Assembly: GCA_905199445.1 (NCBI GenBank)
Contig: CAJKGK010000022.1
Coordinates: forward strand, 1 to 59,425
DNA: 59,425 nt
Direction of reading: 5' to 3'
DNA from: an uncultured Lachnospiraceae bacterium
GTDB lineage: Bacteria; Bacillota; Clostridia; Lachnospirales; Lachnospiraceae
Below are positions 18,134 to 27,170 of this stretch, in pieces. Under the pieces are notes generated by a model that saw only the letters and a program-made list of their open reading frames with translations, did no database searches and had not been told where the DNA came from. How positions within the stretch are numbered: position 1 is the stretch's first letter; every line of letters begins with the position of its first letter. A program made the translations under genes and the position numbers.

Positions 18134-19107
18134 TCTTCCTCACCTCCTGTAAGATGACATGCAACCTGCCACTTCTGTTCCGGACGTCCCACATTTTCCA
18201 TTTGGGGCAGTGAAGTCTTACATTTTTCTGTCGCATATGGGCATCTGGGAGCAAATACACAGCCTGTCGGTTTAATAGAAAGATCCGGCAGAGATCCCGG
18301 AATCCCCCTCAGTTCACTTTTTTCACCCTTAAATGATGGAAATGATTTTAAAAGTCCCTGTGTGTATGGATGCTTCGGATGTACAAGCACATCTGTCACA
18401 TAGCCCATTTCCATAATTCTTCCCGCATACATCACAACAACCTTATTACAAGTCGAAGACACAACCGACACATCATGGGTAATCATAAGTCGGGTCAGAT
18501 TCAGTCTTTCCTGTAAAAGCATGATTTCTCTTAAAATCTGACTCTGAGTAACAACGTCCAGCGCCGTGGTTGCCTCATCCATCACAAGAAGCTTTGGATT
18601 AAAGATCAGACTCAGGGCAATGGAAATACGCTGCATCATACCGCCTGACAGCTCATGAGGATAAAGCTCATAAACACGGTCAGACAGATTAACAATTCGA
18701 AACAATTCGAAAATACGTTTTTTAATTTCGCTTTTGGATGTCTTTGGACGGTGAATCAAATACACATCCTCCAGCTGCTTGCCGATTTTATGCACAGGGC
18801 TGAGGGCATTCATGGATTTCTGGAACACAACAGAAATATCATTCCAGCGCACTTTTGAAAGTTCTTCTTTTGAAAGCGTTAAAAGGTCTTTGCCTTCAAA
18901 TATAGCTTCACCGTCAACCTGGGTGATCTTTTCCGGAAGGAGCCTTAAAATTCCCATGGCCAGGGTGGACTTTCCCGAACCGGATTCACCTACAATACCA
19001 ATGGCATCCTGCTCTTCCACTTCCAGGAAGGCATCCTGAACAGCATAAACTTCTTTATCTTTTAACTTGTAGGTCACATTAAAGTTTTTGACTTCTAATA
19101 ATGCCAT
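18130..19107 (-). CDS. Peptide ABC transporter ATP-binding protein, OppD/DppD type (importer 1)
   Basis: This 325-residue ABC ATPase has Walker A GESGSGKST (about residues 39-47), Q-loop SVVFQKSMNALSP, signature LSGGMMQRISIAL, Walker B LLVMDEATTALD and the OppD C-terminal motif GCVFAPRCPYATEKC. It forms the nucleotide-binding pair with the downstream OppF-type protein, with overlapping stop and start codons. A site is present before the ATG (GGGAGGAAAGAG). Confidence 0.93.
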   Translation of the reverse strand: MALLEVKNFNVTYKLKDKEVYAVQDAFLEVEEQDAIGIVGESGSGKSTLAMGILRLLPEKITQVDGEAIFEGKDLLTLSKEELSKVRWNDISVVFQKSMNALSPVHKIGKQLEDVYLIHRPKTSKSEIKKRIFELFRIVNLSDRVYELYPHELSGGMMQRISIALSLIFNPKLLVMDEATTALDVVTQSQILREIMLLQERLNLTRLMITHDVSVVSSTCNKVVVMYAGRIMEMGYVTDVLVHPKHPYTQGLLKSFPSFKGEKSELRGIPGSLPDLSIKPTGCVFAPRCPYATEKCKTSLPQMENVGRPEQKWQVACHLTGGEEE

Positions 19108-19121
19108 GACTCTTTCCTCCC

Positions 19122-19967
19122 TTATTTGTTACTCTGCATTTTCGGAGAGATGAAGCGGTTTAAGCCCTCGCCGATCATAAAGAATGTCAGCACGGTAATA
19201 ACGACAAAAATACCCGGTATCGCCGAAATCCACGGACATTTCACAAGATACTGTTTTCCGGAGTTAATCATCTGCCCCCAGCTGACAATATTCGGATCTC
19301 CCAGTCCCAGGAAGGAAAGGCCTGCCTCTGTAAGAATGGCACCGGAAATCTGCATGGTCGTGTTGGCAATAATCGGGAAAATCCCATTTGGAATAATATG
19401 CTTAAACATAATGCTGATTCTGCTCTCACCCATGGCCTGAGCCGCCTTGACAAAGGTTCTCTGACGCAGAGAAATCGCCTGAGCACGCATCAGTCGGGCA
19501 TTCCCCGGCCAGGAGGTGAGACCGATCACGATCATTACATAACGCAGGTCACTTCCAAAAATAGCAACAATAATCAAAATCAGGAAAAAGGACGGTGTCA
19601 TTACAAAAATATTAATAAATTCCACAATCACCTTGTCTACCCATCCGCCAAAAAATCCTGCAATACCGCCGATGAGTGTTCCCACAATACCGGAAATCGC
19701 TGCTGCAATAATACCGATTTTCAAAGATGTCCGGGCACCATATAAAATCTGGCTGTAAATGTCACGCCCCAGGGCGTCCGTTCCGAAAATAAACCCGTCT
19801 GTACCTGGCGCTACCTTAATACTGTCATACAGCTGGTAAGGATCATGTGTGGCAAACAGAGGCGCACCAATGGCTGCCGTAAATAAAATGACCAGCAGAA
19901 TCAGACCCGTACGAAGCTGAGAATTCTGACGCAGTTCTTTACCGAATCTTTTTAATTTCTTTTTCAT
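19122..19967 (-). CDS. Peptide ABC transporter permease, OppC/DppC type (importer 1)
   Basis: This 281-residue permease has a first membrane helix at about residues 19-37, a periplasm-type loop with FGTDALGRDIYSQILYGART, five further helices and the EAA loop VKAAQAMGESRISIMFKHIIP that contacts the ATPases. The GTDxLGRD motif is characteristic of DppC/OppC. It follows the DppB-type gene by 11 bases. Confidence 0.93.
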   Translation of the reverse strand: MKKKLKRFGKELRQNSQLRTGLILLVILFTAAIGAPLFATHDPYQLYDSIKVAPGTDGFIFGTDALGRDIYSQILYGARTSLKIGIIAAAISGIVGTLIGGIAGFFGGWVDKVIVEFINIFVMTPSFFLILIIVAIFGSDLRYVMIVIGLTSWPGNARLMRAQAISLRQRTFVKAAQAMGESRISIMFKHIIPNGIFPIIANTTMQISGAILTEAGLSFLGLGDPNIVSWGQMINSGKQYLVKCPWISAIPGIFVVITVLTFFMIGEGLNRFISPKMQSNK

Positions 19968-19978
19968 AATGCTCCTCC

Positions 19979-20947
19979 TTAGTCATCATACTTAATTCTC
20001 GGGTCAATAAGACTATACACAACATCCACAAGAATCATCATAATTGCCACAGTCAGGGCGATAATCAAGTAAATTCCTGTGAGTACCGGATAGTCACGTT
20101 TACCGATCGACGAGAATAACAGGCGGCCCATACCCGGCCATGAAAATACGGTTTCAATATAAACGGAACCTGAAATCAAAAACGCAAGGCTTGTACCAAG
20201 AACTGTAACCGTAGGGATCAGAGCATTTCTTAAAACATACTTATTGAAAATACGATTTTCCTTCATGCCGGTTGCCCGAAGTGTTGTAATGAAGTCTTCG
20301 GACATAACCTGAAGCACCGAAGAACGGGCAATACGAAAATAATAAGGAAACTGAACAAGGGAAAGGGTAGCTACAGGAAGAACCAAATGATAGGCCACAT
20401 CGCCCACATGCTGTAAACCTTCGTACCCGGCTCTCATATTTTCCATACCGGAGGTGGGAAACCATCCCAGGTTGGATGCAAAAATTAAAATAATCATCAG
20501 GCCCAGCCAGAAACTGGGGGTCGAGTCAAAAATATAAGATAACACACACATCAGTTTATCAAAAACGCCACCGTTTTTCCGGGCAGCATAGATGCCAAGA
20601 CCTGTGCCCACAACAACGGCAATAATTAATGCAGATAAGGACAGAAGAATCGTTGGGAAAACCTTATCCGCAATCAGCTGTAAAACTGGCTGTTCATTGG
20701 TATAAGAATAGCCAAAATCACCTTTGCACACATTAATCAAAAAATCAATAAACTGTTCAGGTATAGATTTATCAAGTCCGTATTTAATCGTCAGAGCCTC
20801 AATCTGCTCCGGGTTCGGATTATCCACACCTGCCAGAATACGTACCGGATCGCCAGGCGCGCAACGTACCAATACAAAGTTAATACAAACCGAAATAAGC
20901 ACAACAACAATTCCGGTCAGAACTCTTTTTCCGATATACCGTTTCAT
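19979..20947 (-). CDS. Peptide ABC transporter permease, OppB/DppB type (importer 1)
   Basis: This 322-residue permease begins with the DppB signature (MKRYIGKRVLTGIVVVLISV, then VRCAPGDPVRILAG) and has about six helices. Its EAA loop reads ITTLRATGMKENRIFNKYVL, and it ends in VDVVYSLIDPRIKYDD, as is usual in the family. A terminator hairpin lies between this gene and the lipoprotein gene upstream, so it is expected to be expressed below the binding protein. Confidence 0.93.
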   Translation of the reverse strand: MKRYIGKRVLTGIVVVLISVCINFVLVRCAPGDPVRILAGVDNPNPEQIEALTIKYGLDKSIPEQFIDFLINVCKGDFGYSYTNEQPVLQLIADKVFPTILLSLSALIIAVVVGTGLGIYAARKNGGVFDKLMCVLSYIFDSTPSFWLGLMIILIFASNLGWFPTSGMENMRAGYEGLQHVGDVAYHLVLPVATLSLVQFPYYFRIARSSVLQVMSEDFITTLRATGMKENRIFNKYVLRNALIPTVTVLGTSLAFLISGSVYIETVFSWPGMGRLLFSSIGKRDYPVLTGIYLIIALTVAIMMILVDVVYSLIDPRIKYDD

Positions 20948-21014
20948 AAATGACCTCCTTGCGTTACTTCATTGCAATGTATTTTTATCCTTCAAAACTC
21001 AAAATTTTCTATAG

Positions 21015-21043
21015 AAAAAGCCCGACATTTATCGGACTTTTTC
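21015..21043 (-). terminator. Intercistronic terminator between binding protein and permease genes
   Basis: Minus-strand hairpin AGTCCGA/TCGGGCT with one G-U pair is followed by TTTTTC. It lies between oppA-like (stop 21080) and oppB-like (start 20947) in the same operon, so partial read-through would give more binding protein than permease. Confidence 0.75.
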
Positions 21044-21079
21044 TGAAAATTATTTTAATCTGCTCCAGTGTCGAATCCT

Positions 21080-22765
21080 TTACTGGGCCAAAAAACCGAC
21101 ATAAGTAAATTCTTCGGATGCACACTTATCTGTTACATCATAAGGAGAACCAACAATGTTATTCGGTACAGGGAATTTTGTACCATTATCAAGTAATAAT
21201 ACCATAGGAACTTCTTCACTCATGATCTTCTGAATTTCACTGTAGTACTCAGCCCGCTTTGCTGTATCAGATTCAGAATCACTTAATGCAAACAATTCAT
21301 CAACACGCGCATTACTGTATCCACCAACGTTACTGGATTCTCCAGTACGGATACGTCCGGCCAGTCCGGATACATCCGGTCCCTGATAACCGGCAAGCAT
21401 TGTGATTGTAAAGTTGTGGTTCTGATTTACCTTTTCAACCCAAGCCGCATATTCCATCATATTAATTGTAAGGTCAATACCTGCTTCTGCCAGATTTGCT
21501 TTGATGATCTGAGCCATATCTCCGAAGTTGCCGCTTTCAAATACATCCATTGTCGCATGCAGATAATATCCGTCTGCATCCTTTGTATAACCCGCTTCTT
21601 CCATAAGCTTCATGGCTTCTTCTACATTTCTTTCTGGCTGAACATAAGTTTCATCAACATAATCGGTCAGCAGCGGAGAAACATATGTATCTGATCTTGC
21701 ACCTGCACCGCCGACACGATCAAAGATACCCTGACGGTCTACAGCCAGCTGTACAGCTTTACGTACCTCTGGTTTTCCGAAATCCGGATCAGCAAAGTTG
21801 AATGTAATATAAGTTCTGTTAATCCAAAGTGCATTAAATACACGGTAGTTTTCATCTTCATCCAGCTCACCAACATTAGCTGTCGGAACACCGGTACCAA
21901 GGTAGTCAACTTCACCATTTAAGAATGCCTGATAAGCAGAATCCGGATCAGCATAAACAGCAAAGATAACCTTGTCCAGATGTGGTTTGTCGCCCCAGAA
22001 ATCATCATTTCTTACCAGTGTTACACCAACGCCTGTTTCATAGGATTCAAACTTGAATGGGCCTGTACCTACAGGATTTTTAAGCGCTGCATCACAGGTT
22101 GCCGGATCCTGTCCTTCATAAAGATGCTTTGGCAAAATAAATGTGCCATACCATCCAAGTTTTGAAACAATGGTTACGTCTGCAGCCTTTAAGTTAAATA
22201 CAACTGTATTTTCATCCGGACATTCAATTGATTCTACAGAAGACAGGCTTGTCGCTTTAAACCAGTTCTGTTCAATGGCTGTGTCATAGGTCCACTTCAC
22301 ATCTTCAGATGTAAACGGTTCACCGTCATGCCACTTCACGCCTTCTGCCAGATGGCAGGTCAGTGTCTTTCCATCTTCGGAAAATTCATAAGATGTTGCC
22401 AGGTCAGGAACAATCTTACTGTCAGCTGTCAGTTTAAACAAACGGTTATACATATTCTGGGCAATCGGCCACAGGTTATCATCCGATTTGTAGTCCGGGT
22501 TAAAGCTTGAAGGATCTCCGCCGACGGAAACTACAAAAGTACCGCCTTCCTCAATTTCACCTTCCGGCTGACTGTTGTCTGCAGATGCTTCGGAATCAGC
22601 TTCACCGGCTTGTGTCTCGCTTGCAGCTTCTGTCTCAGCAGCTGCCTGAGTTTCGCCTGCGGGTGTCTTTGTTTCACTGTTGCCGGAATTGCCGCCGCCA
22701 CATGCCGCCAAGGAAAGCACCATAGAGGATGCAAGCAATGTAGCAAGTAATTTTTTCATCTTCAT
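21080..22765 (-). CDS. Peptide ABC transporter substrate-binding lipoprotein (importer 1)
   Basis: This 561-residue SBP family 5 protein has a lipoprotein signal (MKMKKLLATLLASSMVLSL followed by the lipobox AAC) and an acidic, low-complexity linker rich in Ala, Glu and Thr. The DppA/OppA body follows, with YEFSEDGKTLTCHLAEGVKW and GTGPFKFESYETGVGVTL. It delivers peptides (or possibly other small solutes such as nickel chelates) to the membrane complex. The start at 22765 follows GGGAGAG. A clear promoter lies 56-84 bases upstream. The downstream peptidases favour a peptide substrate. Confidence 0.92.
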   Translation of the reverse strand: MKMKKLLATLLASSMVLSLAACGGGNSGNSETKTPAGETQAAAETEAASETQAGEADSEASADNSQPEGEIEEGGTFVVSVGGDPSSFNPDYKSDDNLWPIAQNMYNRLFKLTADSKIVPDLATSYEFSEDGKTLTCHLAEGVKWHDGEPFTSEDVKWTYDTAIEQNWFKATSLSSVESIECPDENTVVFNLKAADVTIVSKLGWYGTFILPKHLYEGQDPATCDAALKNPVGTGPFKFESYETGVGVTLVRNDDFWGDKPHLDKVIFAVYADPDSAYQAFLNGEVDYLGTGVPTANVGELDEDENYRVFNALWINRTYITFNFADPDFGKPEVRKAVQLAVDRQGIFDRVGGAGARSDTYVSPLLTDYVDETYVQPERNVEEAMKLMEEAGYTKDADGYYLHATMDVFESGNFGDMAQIIKANLAEAGIDLTINMMEYAAWVEKVNQNHNFTITMLAGYQGPDVSGLAGRIRTGESSNVGGYSNARVDELFALSDSESDTAKRAEYYSEIQKIMSEEVPMVLLLDNGTKFPVPNNIVGSPYDVTDKCASEEFTYVGFLAQ

Positions 22766-22820
22766 ACTAAATCTCTCCCTTTTTTTATTGTATACAATCA
22801 CTGTCCAGCGTTATTGATTT

Positions 22821-22849
22821 ATTATATCAGAGTGACACAGTGATGTCTA
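22821..22849 (-). promoter_or_regulatory. Sigma-A-type promoter of importer 1 operon
   Basis: On the minus strand, TAGACA (22844-22849), a 17-bp spacer and a perfect TATAAT (22821-22826) lie ahead of the lipoprotein gene. It is the only strong promoter seen for the nine-kilobase importer/peptidase operon. Confidence 0.75.
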
Positions 22850-22959
22850 CTCTTTTTTTATATATTTTTTATATTTTTCTTAGTTTTTTCCCATTTTTTA
22901 TGTCAGTTTTTTTCTGAATTTTTCGAACAATTTTATTTTTTCACACAATTTCAATCTAT

Positions 22960-23661
22960 TTAAAGAATTTCCTTAAAATATCTGAAAATTTCTATTCCAT
23001 TCACAGTATCCCTGCGCTTAAATCGGCCGCACATCCGCTCCGGATGCCACTGAACACCATACACAGGAAGCGTCTGATGTTTCAAACCTTCCACAACAAT
23101 CTCACCGGAACAGATGCCATCGTTTAATATATCGGTAAAAAAGTCTGCCCTCCTGTTCACAGCATACTGAACAGGCATAAGCCCTTTCCCCAGTTTTCCC
23201 ACTGCCTGATGATGCCGGCTGTTTACAAAAAAATCAGGACCGTACAGTTTTTCCAGCCAACTGCCGGGCAAAGCCTTTGTGGCATGAATCAGATCCTGAT
23301 TTTCCGATGTATGAAGCTTCCAGTTTTTCAAATGCTGGATCAGAGTTCCTCCGAAATAAACATTTAAAACCTGCATTCCCCGACAGATTCCCAAAATCGG
23401 CCGCCCCGCGCTCACAAAAGTATCAACGGCTTTCAGCTGCTTTTCATCCAGATCATTATCAACGTCCGATGATCCTAAATCAGGCTGACCAAATCTTGCC
23501 GGGTTGATATCCCCACCGCCGGGAATTACCAGCCCGTCCAGGTTGGCGCCGCTGTCCCCATCCTTTAAGAATCGCACAGAAACCCCGACCTGCGTTAAAG
23601 CCTGAATATAATTTCCACACTTTTCTTCATATCCCACAATTCCGATTTTTTTAATAGCCAT
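22960..23661 (-). CDS. Class I glutamine-amidotransferase-like gamma-glutamyl hydrolase (peptidase C26, PuuD-like)
   Basis: This 233-residue protein has the nucleophile elbow GICRGMQVLN (Cys near residue 97) and the catalytic His/Glu in YGVQWHPERM near the C-terminus. These are the marks of the C26/PuuD group, which cleaves gamma-glutamyl amide bonds (gamma-Glu-GABA, gamma-Glu peptides). There is no partner synthetase domain. It follows importer 2 and its small membrane protein after a terminator, with a GGGGGA ribosome site. The natural substrate is unknown; a gamma-glutamyl peptide brought in by importer 2 is a reasonable guess. Confidence 0.85.
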   Translation of the reverse strand: MAIKKIGIVGYEEKCGNYIQALTQVGVSVRFLKDGDSGANLDGLVIPGGGDINPARFGQPDLGSSDVDNDLDEKQLKAVDTFVSAGRPILGICRGMQVLNVYFGGTLIQHLKNWKLHTSENQDLIHATKALPGSWLEKLYGPDFFVNSRHHQAVGKLGKGLMPVQYAVNRRADFFTDILNDGICSGEIVVEGLKHQTLPVYGVQWHPERMCGRFKRRDTVNGIEIFRYFKEIL

Positions 23662-23715
23662 TGTTCATCCCCCATACGCAAACCATATCTCATGGTCTTT
23701 TGACACTGATGCCAT

Positions 23716-23765
23716 AAAAAAATAGTATATCTCTGTTTTCCAATTTTACAGAGATATACTATTAT
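23716..23765 (-). terminator. Terminator after importer 2 operon
   Basis: A perfect 15-bp AT-rich hairpin (ATAGTATATCTCTGT and its complement around an 11-base loop) is followed by seven T on the minus strand. It lies 35 bases past the small membrane protein gene. Confidence 0.85.
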
Positions 23766-23799
23766 ATTTGTCATCCTAAAAAAATATAACGCCGGACAT

Positions 23800-24177
23800 T
23801 TACTTTCCCAGTCCCAGCAGCACATAATCCACAATCGACGCCAGAATCATCAATGCTGCGCTGATTGTGCCAATAACCAGCTTTGGTCCCAATACCCTAA
23901 AATGTCTGTGCCAGCCATTGCCGCCCTGAAAACGCTCCTGCTTTTTTCCTTTAAGCATAATCATCCCCGCAACAAGAAACAGGGTCATAGCGGTAAGAAA
24001 AAAGAGGACATTTTTTGCCATTTCCAGTCCTGCGGCCAGGGAACCTCCACCGATCATCATCCCCGCTGCCAAAAACAGGAGGGCAATCGCAGCACCTGCA
24101 AGCAGGCCAATCATCAAAGCCTTTAAAAGGTCAATCAAAATATTCTTTACAGACACCGAAGATTTGGACTCACTCAT
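23800..24177 (-). CDS. Small membrane protein of unknown function
   Basis: This 125-residue protein has three hydrophobic segments (about residues 15-42, 52-72 and 98-121) separated by a basic stretch (KGKKQERFQGGNGWHRHFR). I do not recognise a family. The ATG at 24177 overlaps the last codons of the preceding ATPase gene by eight bases (CATGAGTGA), with GGAGCGG upstream, so it is made as part of the importer 2 operon. It may be an accessory membrane protein of that transporter, but nothing in the sequence proves this. Confidence 0.75.
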   Translation of the reverse strand: MSESKSSVSVKNILIDLLKALMIGLLAGAAIALLFLAAGMMIGGGSLAAGLEMAKNVLFFLTAMTLFLVAGMIMLKGKKQERFQGGNGWHRHFRVLGPKLVIGTISAALMILASIVDYVLLGLGK

Positions 24178-25171
24178 GTTTTGTCCGCTCCTGACCGCTA
24201 TGCACATGATGGCAGGCAACAAAATGACCGCCGCCCACATCGATCAGCTTGGGAACGCCAGACTGGCATTCCTGTGAACAATATTTACAGCGTCCCTTAA
24301 AACGGCAGCCATCCGGCGGATTAATCGGGCTGGGCACATCCCCCTCCAACCGAATTTTTGTGGCTTCTCTGGCTTTTTCAACCTGAGGGTCCGGAATAGG
24401 AATCGCCGACAGTAGTGCCTGAGTATAGGGATGAAGGGGATTTTCAAAAAGCTCCTCCGAAGGTGCCAATTCCACAAGAGAGCCTAAATACAGCACAGCC
24501 ACACGGTCAGAAATATGTTTAACCATGGACAGATCATGGGCAACAAATAAATACGTCAGACCCATCTCTTTCTGAAGATCAATCAAAAGATTCACAACCT
24601 GCGCCTGAATGGACACATCCAGCGCTGAAATAGGCTCATCAAGCACAATAAATTCCGGCGCCACGGCCAGGGCTCTGGCAATACCAATACGCTGCCGCTG
24701 GCCCCCTGAAAATTCATGAACAAAACGGTTGGCATGCTCCCGGTTAAGCCCCACCATTTCAAGACATTTAAAAATAGTATCCTGGCGCTCCTGTTTATTT
24801 TTCGCAAGACGATGGATGTCAATACCTTCACCGACGATCTCGGCAACGGTCATACGGGGGTCCAGAGAGCCATAAGGATCCTGGAAAACCATCTGTACTT
24901 CTTTTTTAAAGGCCTGACGTTCTTTACCGGACAGAGTGTGGACATCTTTGCCTTTATACAAAACCTGTCCATCCGTTTTGGAATACAGACCAATACATGT
25001 ACGTCCACAGGTTGTCTTTCCGCAGCCGGACTCTCCCACCATGCCCAGTGTCTCGCCTTTATAGATATCAAAGGAGACATCATCAACCGCTTTCAATACG
25101 GCGTTTTTTCCTACATTAAAATATTTTTTTAAATGCTTCACAGAAAGCAGAACTTCTTTTTCAGTACTCAT
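24170..25171 (-). CDS. Peptide ABC transporter ATP-binding protein, OppF/DppF type (importer 2)
   Basis: This 333-residue ABC ATPase has Walker A GESGCGKTTCGRTC, Q-loop QMVFQDPYGSLDPRMT, signature FSGGQRQRIGIARALA, Walker B FIVLDEPISALD and the C-terminal cysteine motif CRFKGRCKYCSQEC. It starts inside a four-base overlap with the OppD-type gene and is followed by a small membrane protein gene. It is clearly distinct in sequence from the importer 1 ATPase, so this is not a recent duplication. Confidence 0.94.
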   Translation of the reverse strand: MSTEKEVLLSVKHLKKYFNVGKNAVLKAVDDVSFDIYKGETLGMVGESGCGKTTCGRTCIGLYSKTDGQVLYKGKDVHTLSGKERQAFKKEVQMVFQDPYGSLDPRMTVAEIVGEGIDIHRLAKNKQERQDTIFKCLEMVGLNREHANRFVHEFSGGQRQRIGIARALAVAPEFIVLDEPISALDVSIQAQVVNLLIDLQKEMGLTYLFVAHDLSMVKHISDRVAVLYLGSLVELAPSEELFENPLHPYTQALLSAIPIPDPQVEKAREATKIRLEGDVPSPINPPDGCRFKGRCKYCSQECQSGVPKLIDVGGGHFVACHHVHSGQERTKHE

Positions 25172-26196
25172 GTCGCACTTCCTTTCAGGTTTGGCATTTC
25201 AACGGCCGGAGCCATGGGATGATGAAGCCAGCAGGCTGCCGTGTGGCCGTCTCCGAAATCTGTCAGCTCCGGCATCTGCGCCTTACAGATTGGCATACAG
25301 TACTTGCAGCGGGTACAGAACGGACATCCCACCGGCGGATTCAGTAAATCCGGCGGAATTCCCGGAATGGAAGCCAGTTTCTGTTTATTTGTAAGATCCA
25401 ATCTGGGTACAGATTCAATCAGTGCCCATGTATACGGATGTCTTGGCCGATAAAAAATATCTTCGGATTTTCCCCGCTCCACGATGATTCCCGAGTACAT
25501 AACAGCAATATCCTGAGCAATATTTGCCACAACCCCAAGGTCATGGGTAATCATAATAACCGATGTATTATGCTTTTGCTGAAGTTCTTTGATAATATCC
25601 AGAATCTGACTCTGAATCGTCACATCCAGAGCTGTTGTAGGCTCATCACAAATTAAAAGCTTCGGGTCACAGGCAAAGGCAATGGCAATCATTACTCTCT
25701 GGCGCATCCCGCCCGAAAACTGATGGGGATACTGCTTTACCCGTTTTTCAGGCTCAGGAATACCGACTCTGCGCAGCATTTCCACAGCTTCCTTCTGAGC
25801 TTCTTTTTTATTCATATGCTTATGCGCCATGAGATTTTCCATAATCTGCTTTCCCACGCGCATGGTTGGATTCAGGGCAGCCAGAGCATCCTGGAAAATA
25901 ATTGCACATTCTCCGCCCTTATAGGCCTGCCATTCTTTTTTATTATAATTTAAAATATTTACATTATTATATAGGATTTCACTGTCTTCTTTGATCTCAC
26001 CCTGAGGCTTTTTGATAAGCCCCATAATAGACTTGGCAGTAACGGACTTTCCACAGCCGGACTCTCCTACAATGGCAAGAGCCTGGCCTCTGACCAGATC
26101 AAAGGATACCCCCCGGACGGCCTTGACCTCACCGGCATAAGTATGATAGGAAACCCTGAGATTTTTCACTTCCAGAATATGATTATTTTCATCCAT
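25168..26196 (-). CDS. Peptide ABC transporter ATP-binding protein, OppD/DppD type (importer 2)
   Basis: This 342-residue ABC ATPase has Walker A GESGCGKSVTAKSIMG, Q-loop AIIFQDALAALNPTMR, signature FSGGMRQRVMIAIAFA, Walker B LLICDEPTTALD and the C-terminal motif CPFCTRCKYCMPIC. It overlaps the OppF-type gene by four bases and follows the OppC-type gene by 47 bases. Confidence 0.94.
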   Translation of the reverse strand: MDENNHILEVKNLRVSYHTYAGEVKAVRGVSFDLVRGQALAIVGESGCGKSVTAKSIMGLIKKPQGEIKEDSEILYNNVNILNYNKKEWQAYKGGECAIIFQDALAALNPTMRVGKQIMENLMAHKHMNKKEAQKEAVEMLRRVGIPEPEKRVKQYPHQFSGGMRQRVMIAIAFACDPKLLICDEPTTALDVTIQSQILDIIKELQQKHNTSVIMITHDLGVVANIAQDIAVMYSGIIVERGKSEDIFYRPRHPYTWALIESVPRLDLTNKQKLASIPGIPPDLLNPPVGCPFCTRCKYCMPICKAQMPELTDFGDGHTAACWLHHPMAPAVEMPNLKGSAT

Positions 26197-26243
26197 AGGT
26201 CTGTTTCCTTTCTTCTTGGATTTTTCTTTTGGGCCGCTTGAGA

Positions 26244-27155
26244 TTACTTACGCAGCTTCGGATCAAGCGCATCACGCAAACCATCACCAAAAAGGTTAAA
26301 GGCCATCACAATGATACACAGGATCGCACATGGGAAAAACAGCTGGCTGGGATAAAAATCCATGGTCTGCTGGCCCTGGGAAATGAGGACACCAAGGCTG
26401 ATTTCCGGTGCGGTTAATCCGATACCCAAAAAGCTTAAGCCGGCTTCGGTAAAAATAAACTGAGGAATTGCCGTGGAGGCATCCAGCAAAAGGATACTGA
26501 GCATATTGGGCACATAATGTTTAACAATAATTCTCAGAGGACTGGCGCCTAAAACCTCGGCCGCATATACATATTCGGATTCTTTAAGCTGTTTGATCAT
26601 ACCTCGGGTCTGCCGTGCCGTTACACACCAGGAGGTAATACTTAAAGCAACCAAAAGGGCAAAAAGATTATTGCCCAGCACCATCATAATCAGAATCGTG
26701 ATTAAAAGATGGGGCAAAGAGTTTATAACCTCGATCACACGCATCATAAGGTCATCCACCCATCCGCCGAAATGAGCCATAACAGCCCCGTAAAGGGTTC
26801 CGACCACAAGCTTTAACACCGTGGCTACCAGTGCAATAATAATAGAAGCTCTGGCACCGACCCAGATTCTTGAAAACAGGTCACGTCCCAGGTTATCTGT
26901 ACCGAACCAGTACTTTGCGCTTGGTCCCTGGTTTTTTTCAAGTACATTCATGGATACATAATCATAGCCGCGAATATGGGGTCCGATAATAACTAATATA
27001 ATCAGAAGTCCCAGTGCAAATAAAGAGGCCATGGCCACCGGATTTTTTCTAAGCCGCCGCCAGGCATCCTGCCAGTAGGAAATCGTAGGACGGTCAATCC
27101 GATTGGCTTCTTCCTGGGAGTAGCCGATGATTTTAAATTGTTCAGGCTTTAACAT
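26244..27155 (-). CDS. Peptide ABC transporter permease, OppC/DppC type (importer 2)
   Basis: This 303-residue permease has a long N-terminal cytoplasmic segment (PTISYWQDAWRRLRKNPVA) as in OppC, a first helix near residues 41-60, the motif FGTDNLGRDLFSRIWVGARA, five further helices and the EAA loop VYAAEVLGASPLRIIVKHYV. It lies 15 bases after the OppB-type gene. Confidence 0.94.
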   Translation of the reverse strand: MLKPEQFKIIGYSQEEANRIDRPTISYWQDAWRRLRKNPVAMASLFALGLLIILVIIGPHIRGYDYVSMNVLEKNQGPSAKYWFGTDNLGRDLFSRIWVGARASIIIALVATVLKLVVGTLYGAVMAHFGGWVDDLMMRVIEVINSLPHLLITILIMMVLGNNLFALLVALSITSWCVTARQTRGMIKQLKESEYVYAAEVLGASPLRIIVKHYVPNMLSILLLDASTAIPQFIFTEAGLSFLGIGLTAPEISLGVLISQGQQTMDFYPSQLFFPCAILCIIVMAFNLFGDGLRDALDPKLRK

Positions 27156-27170
27156 AATTTCTACTCCTTC

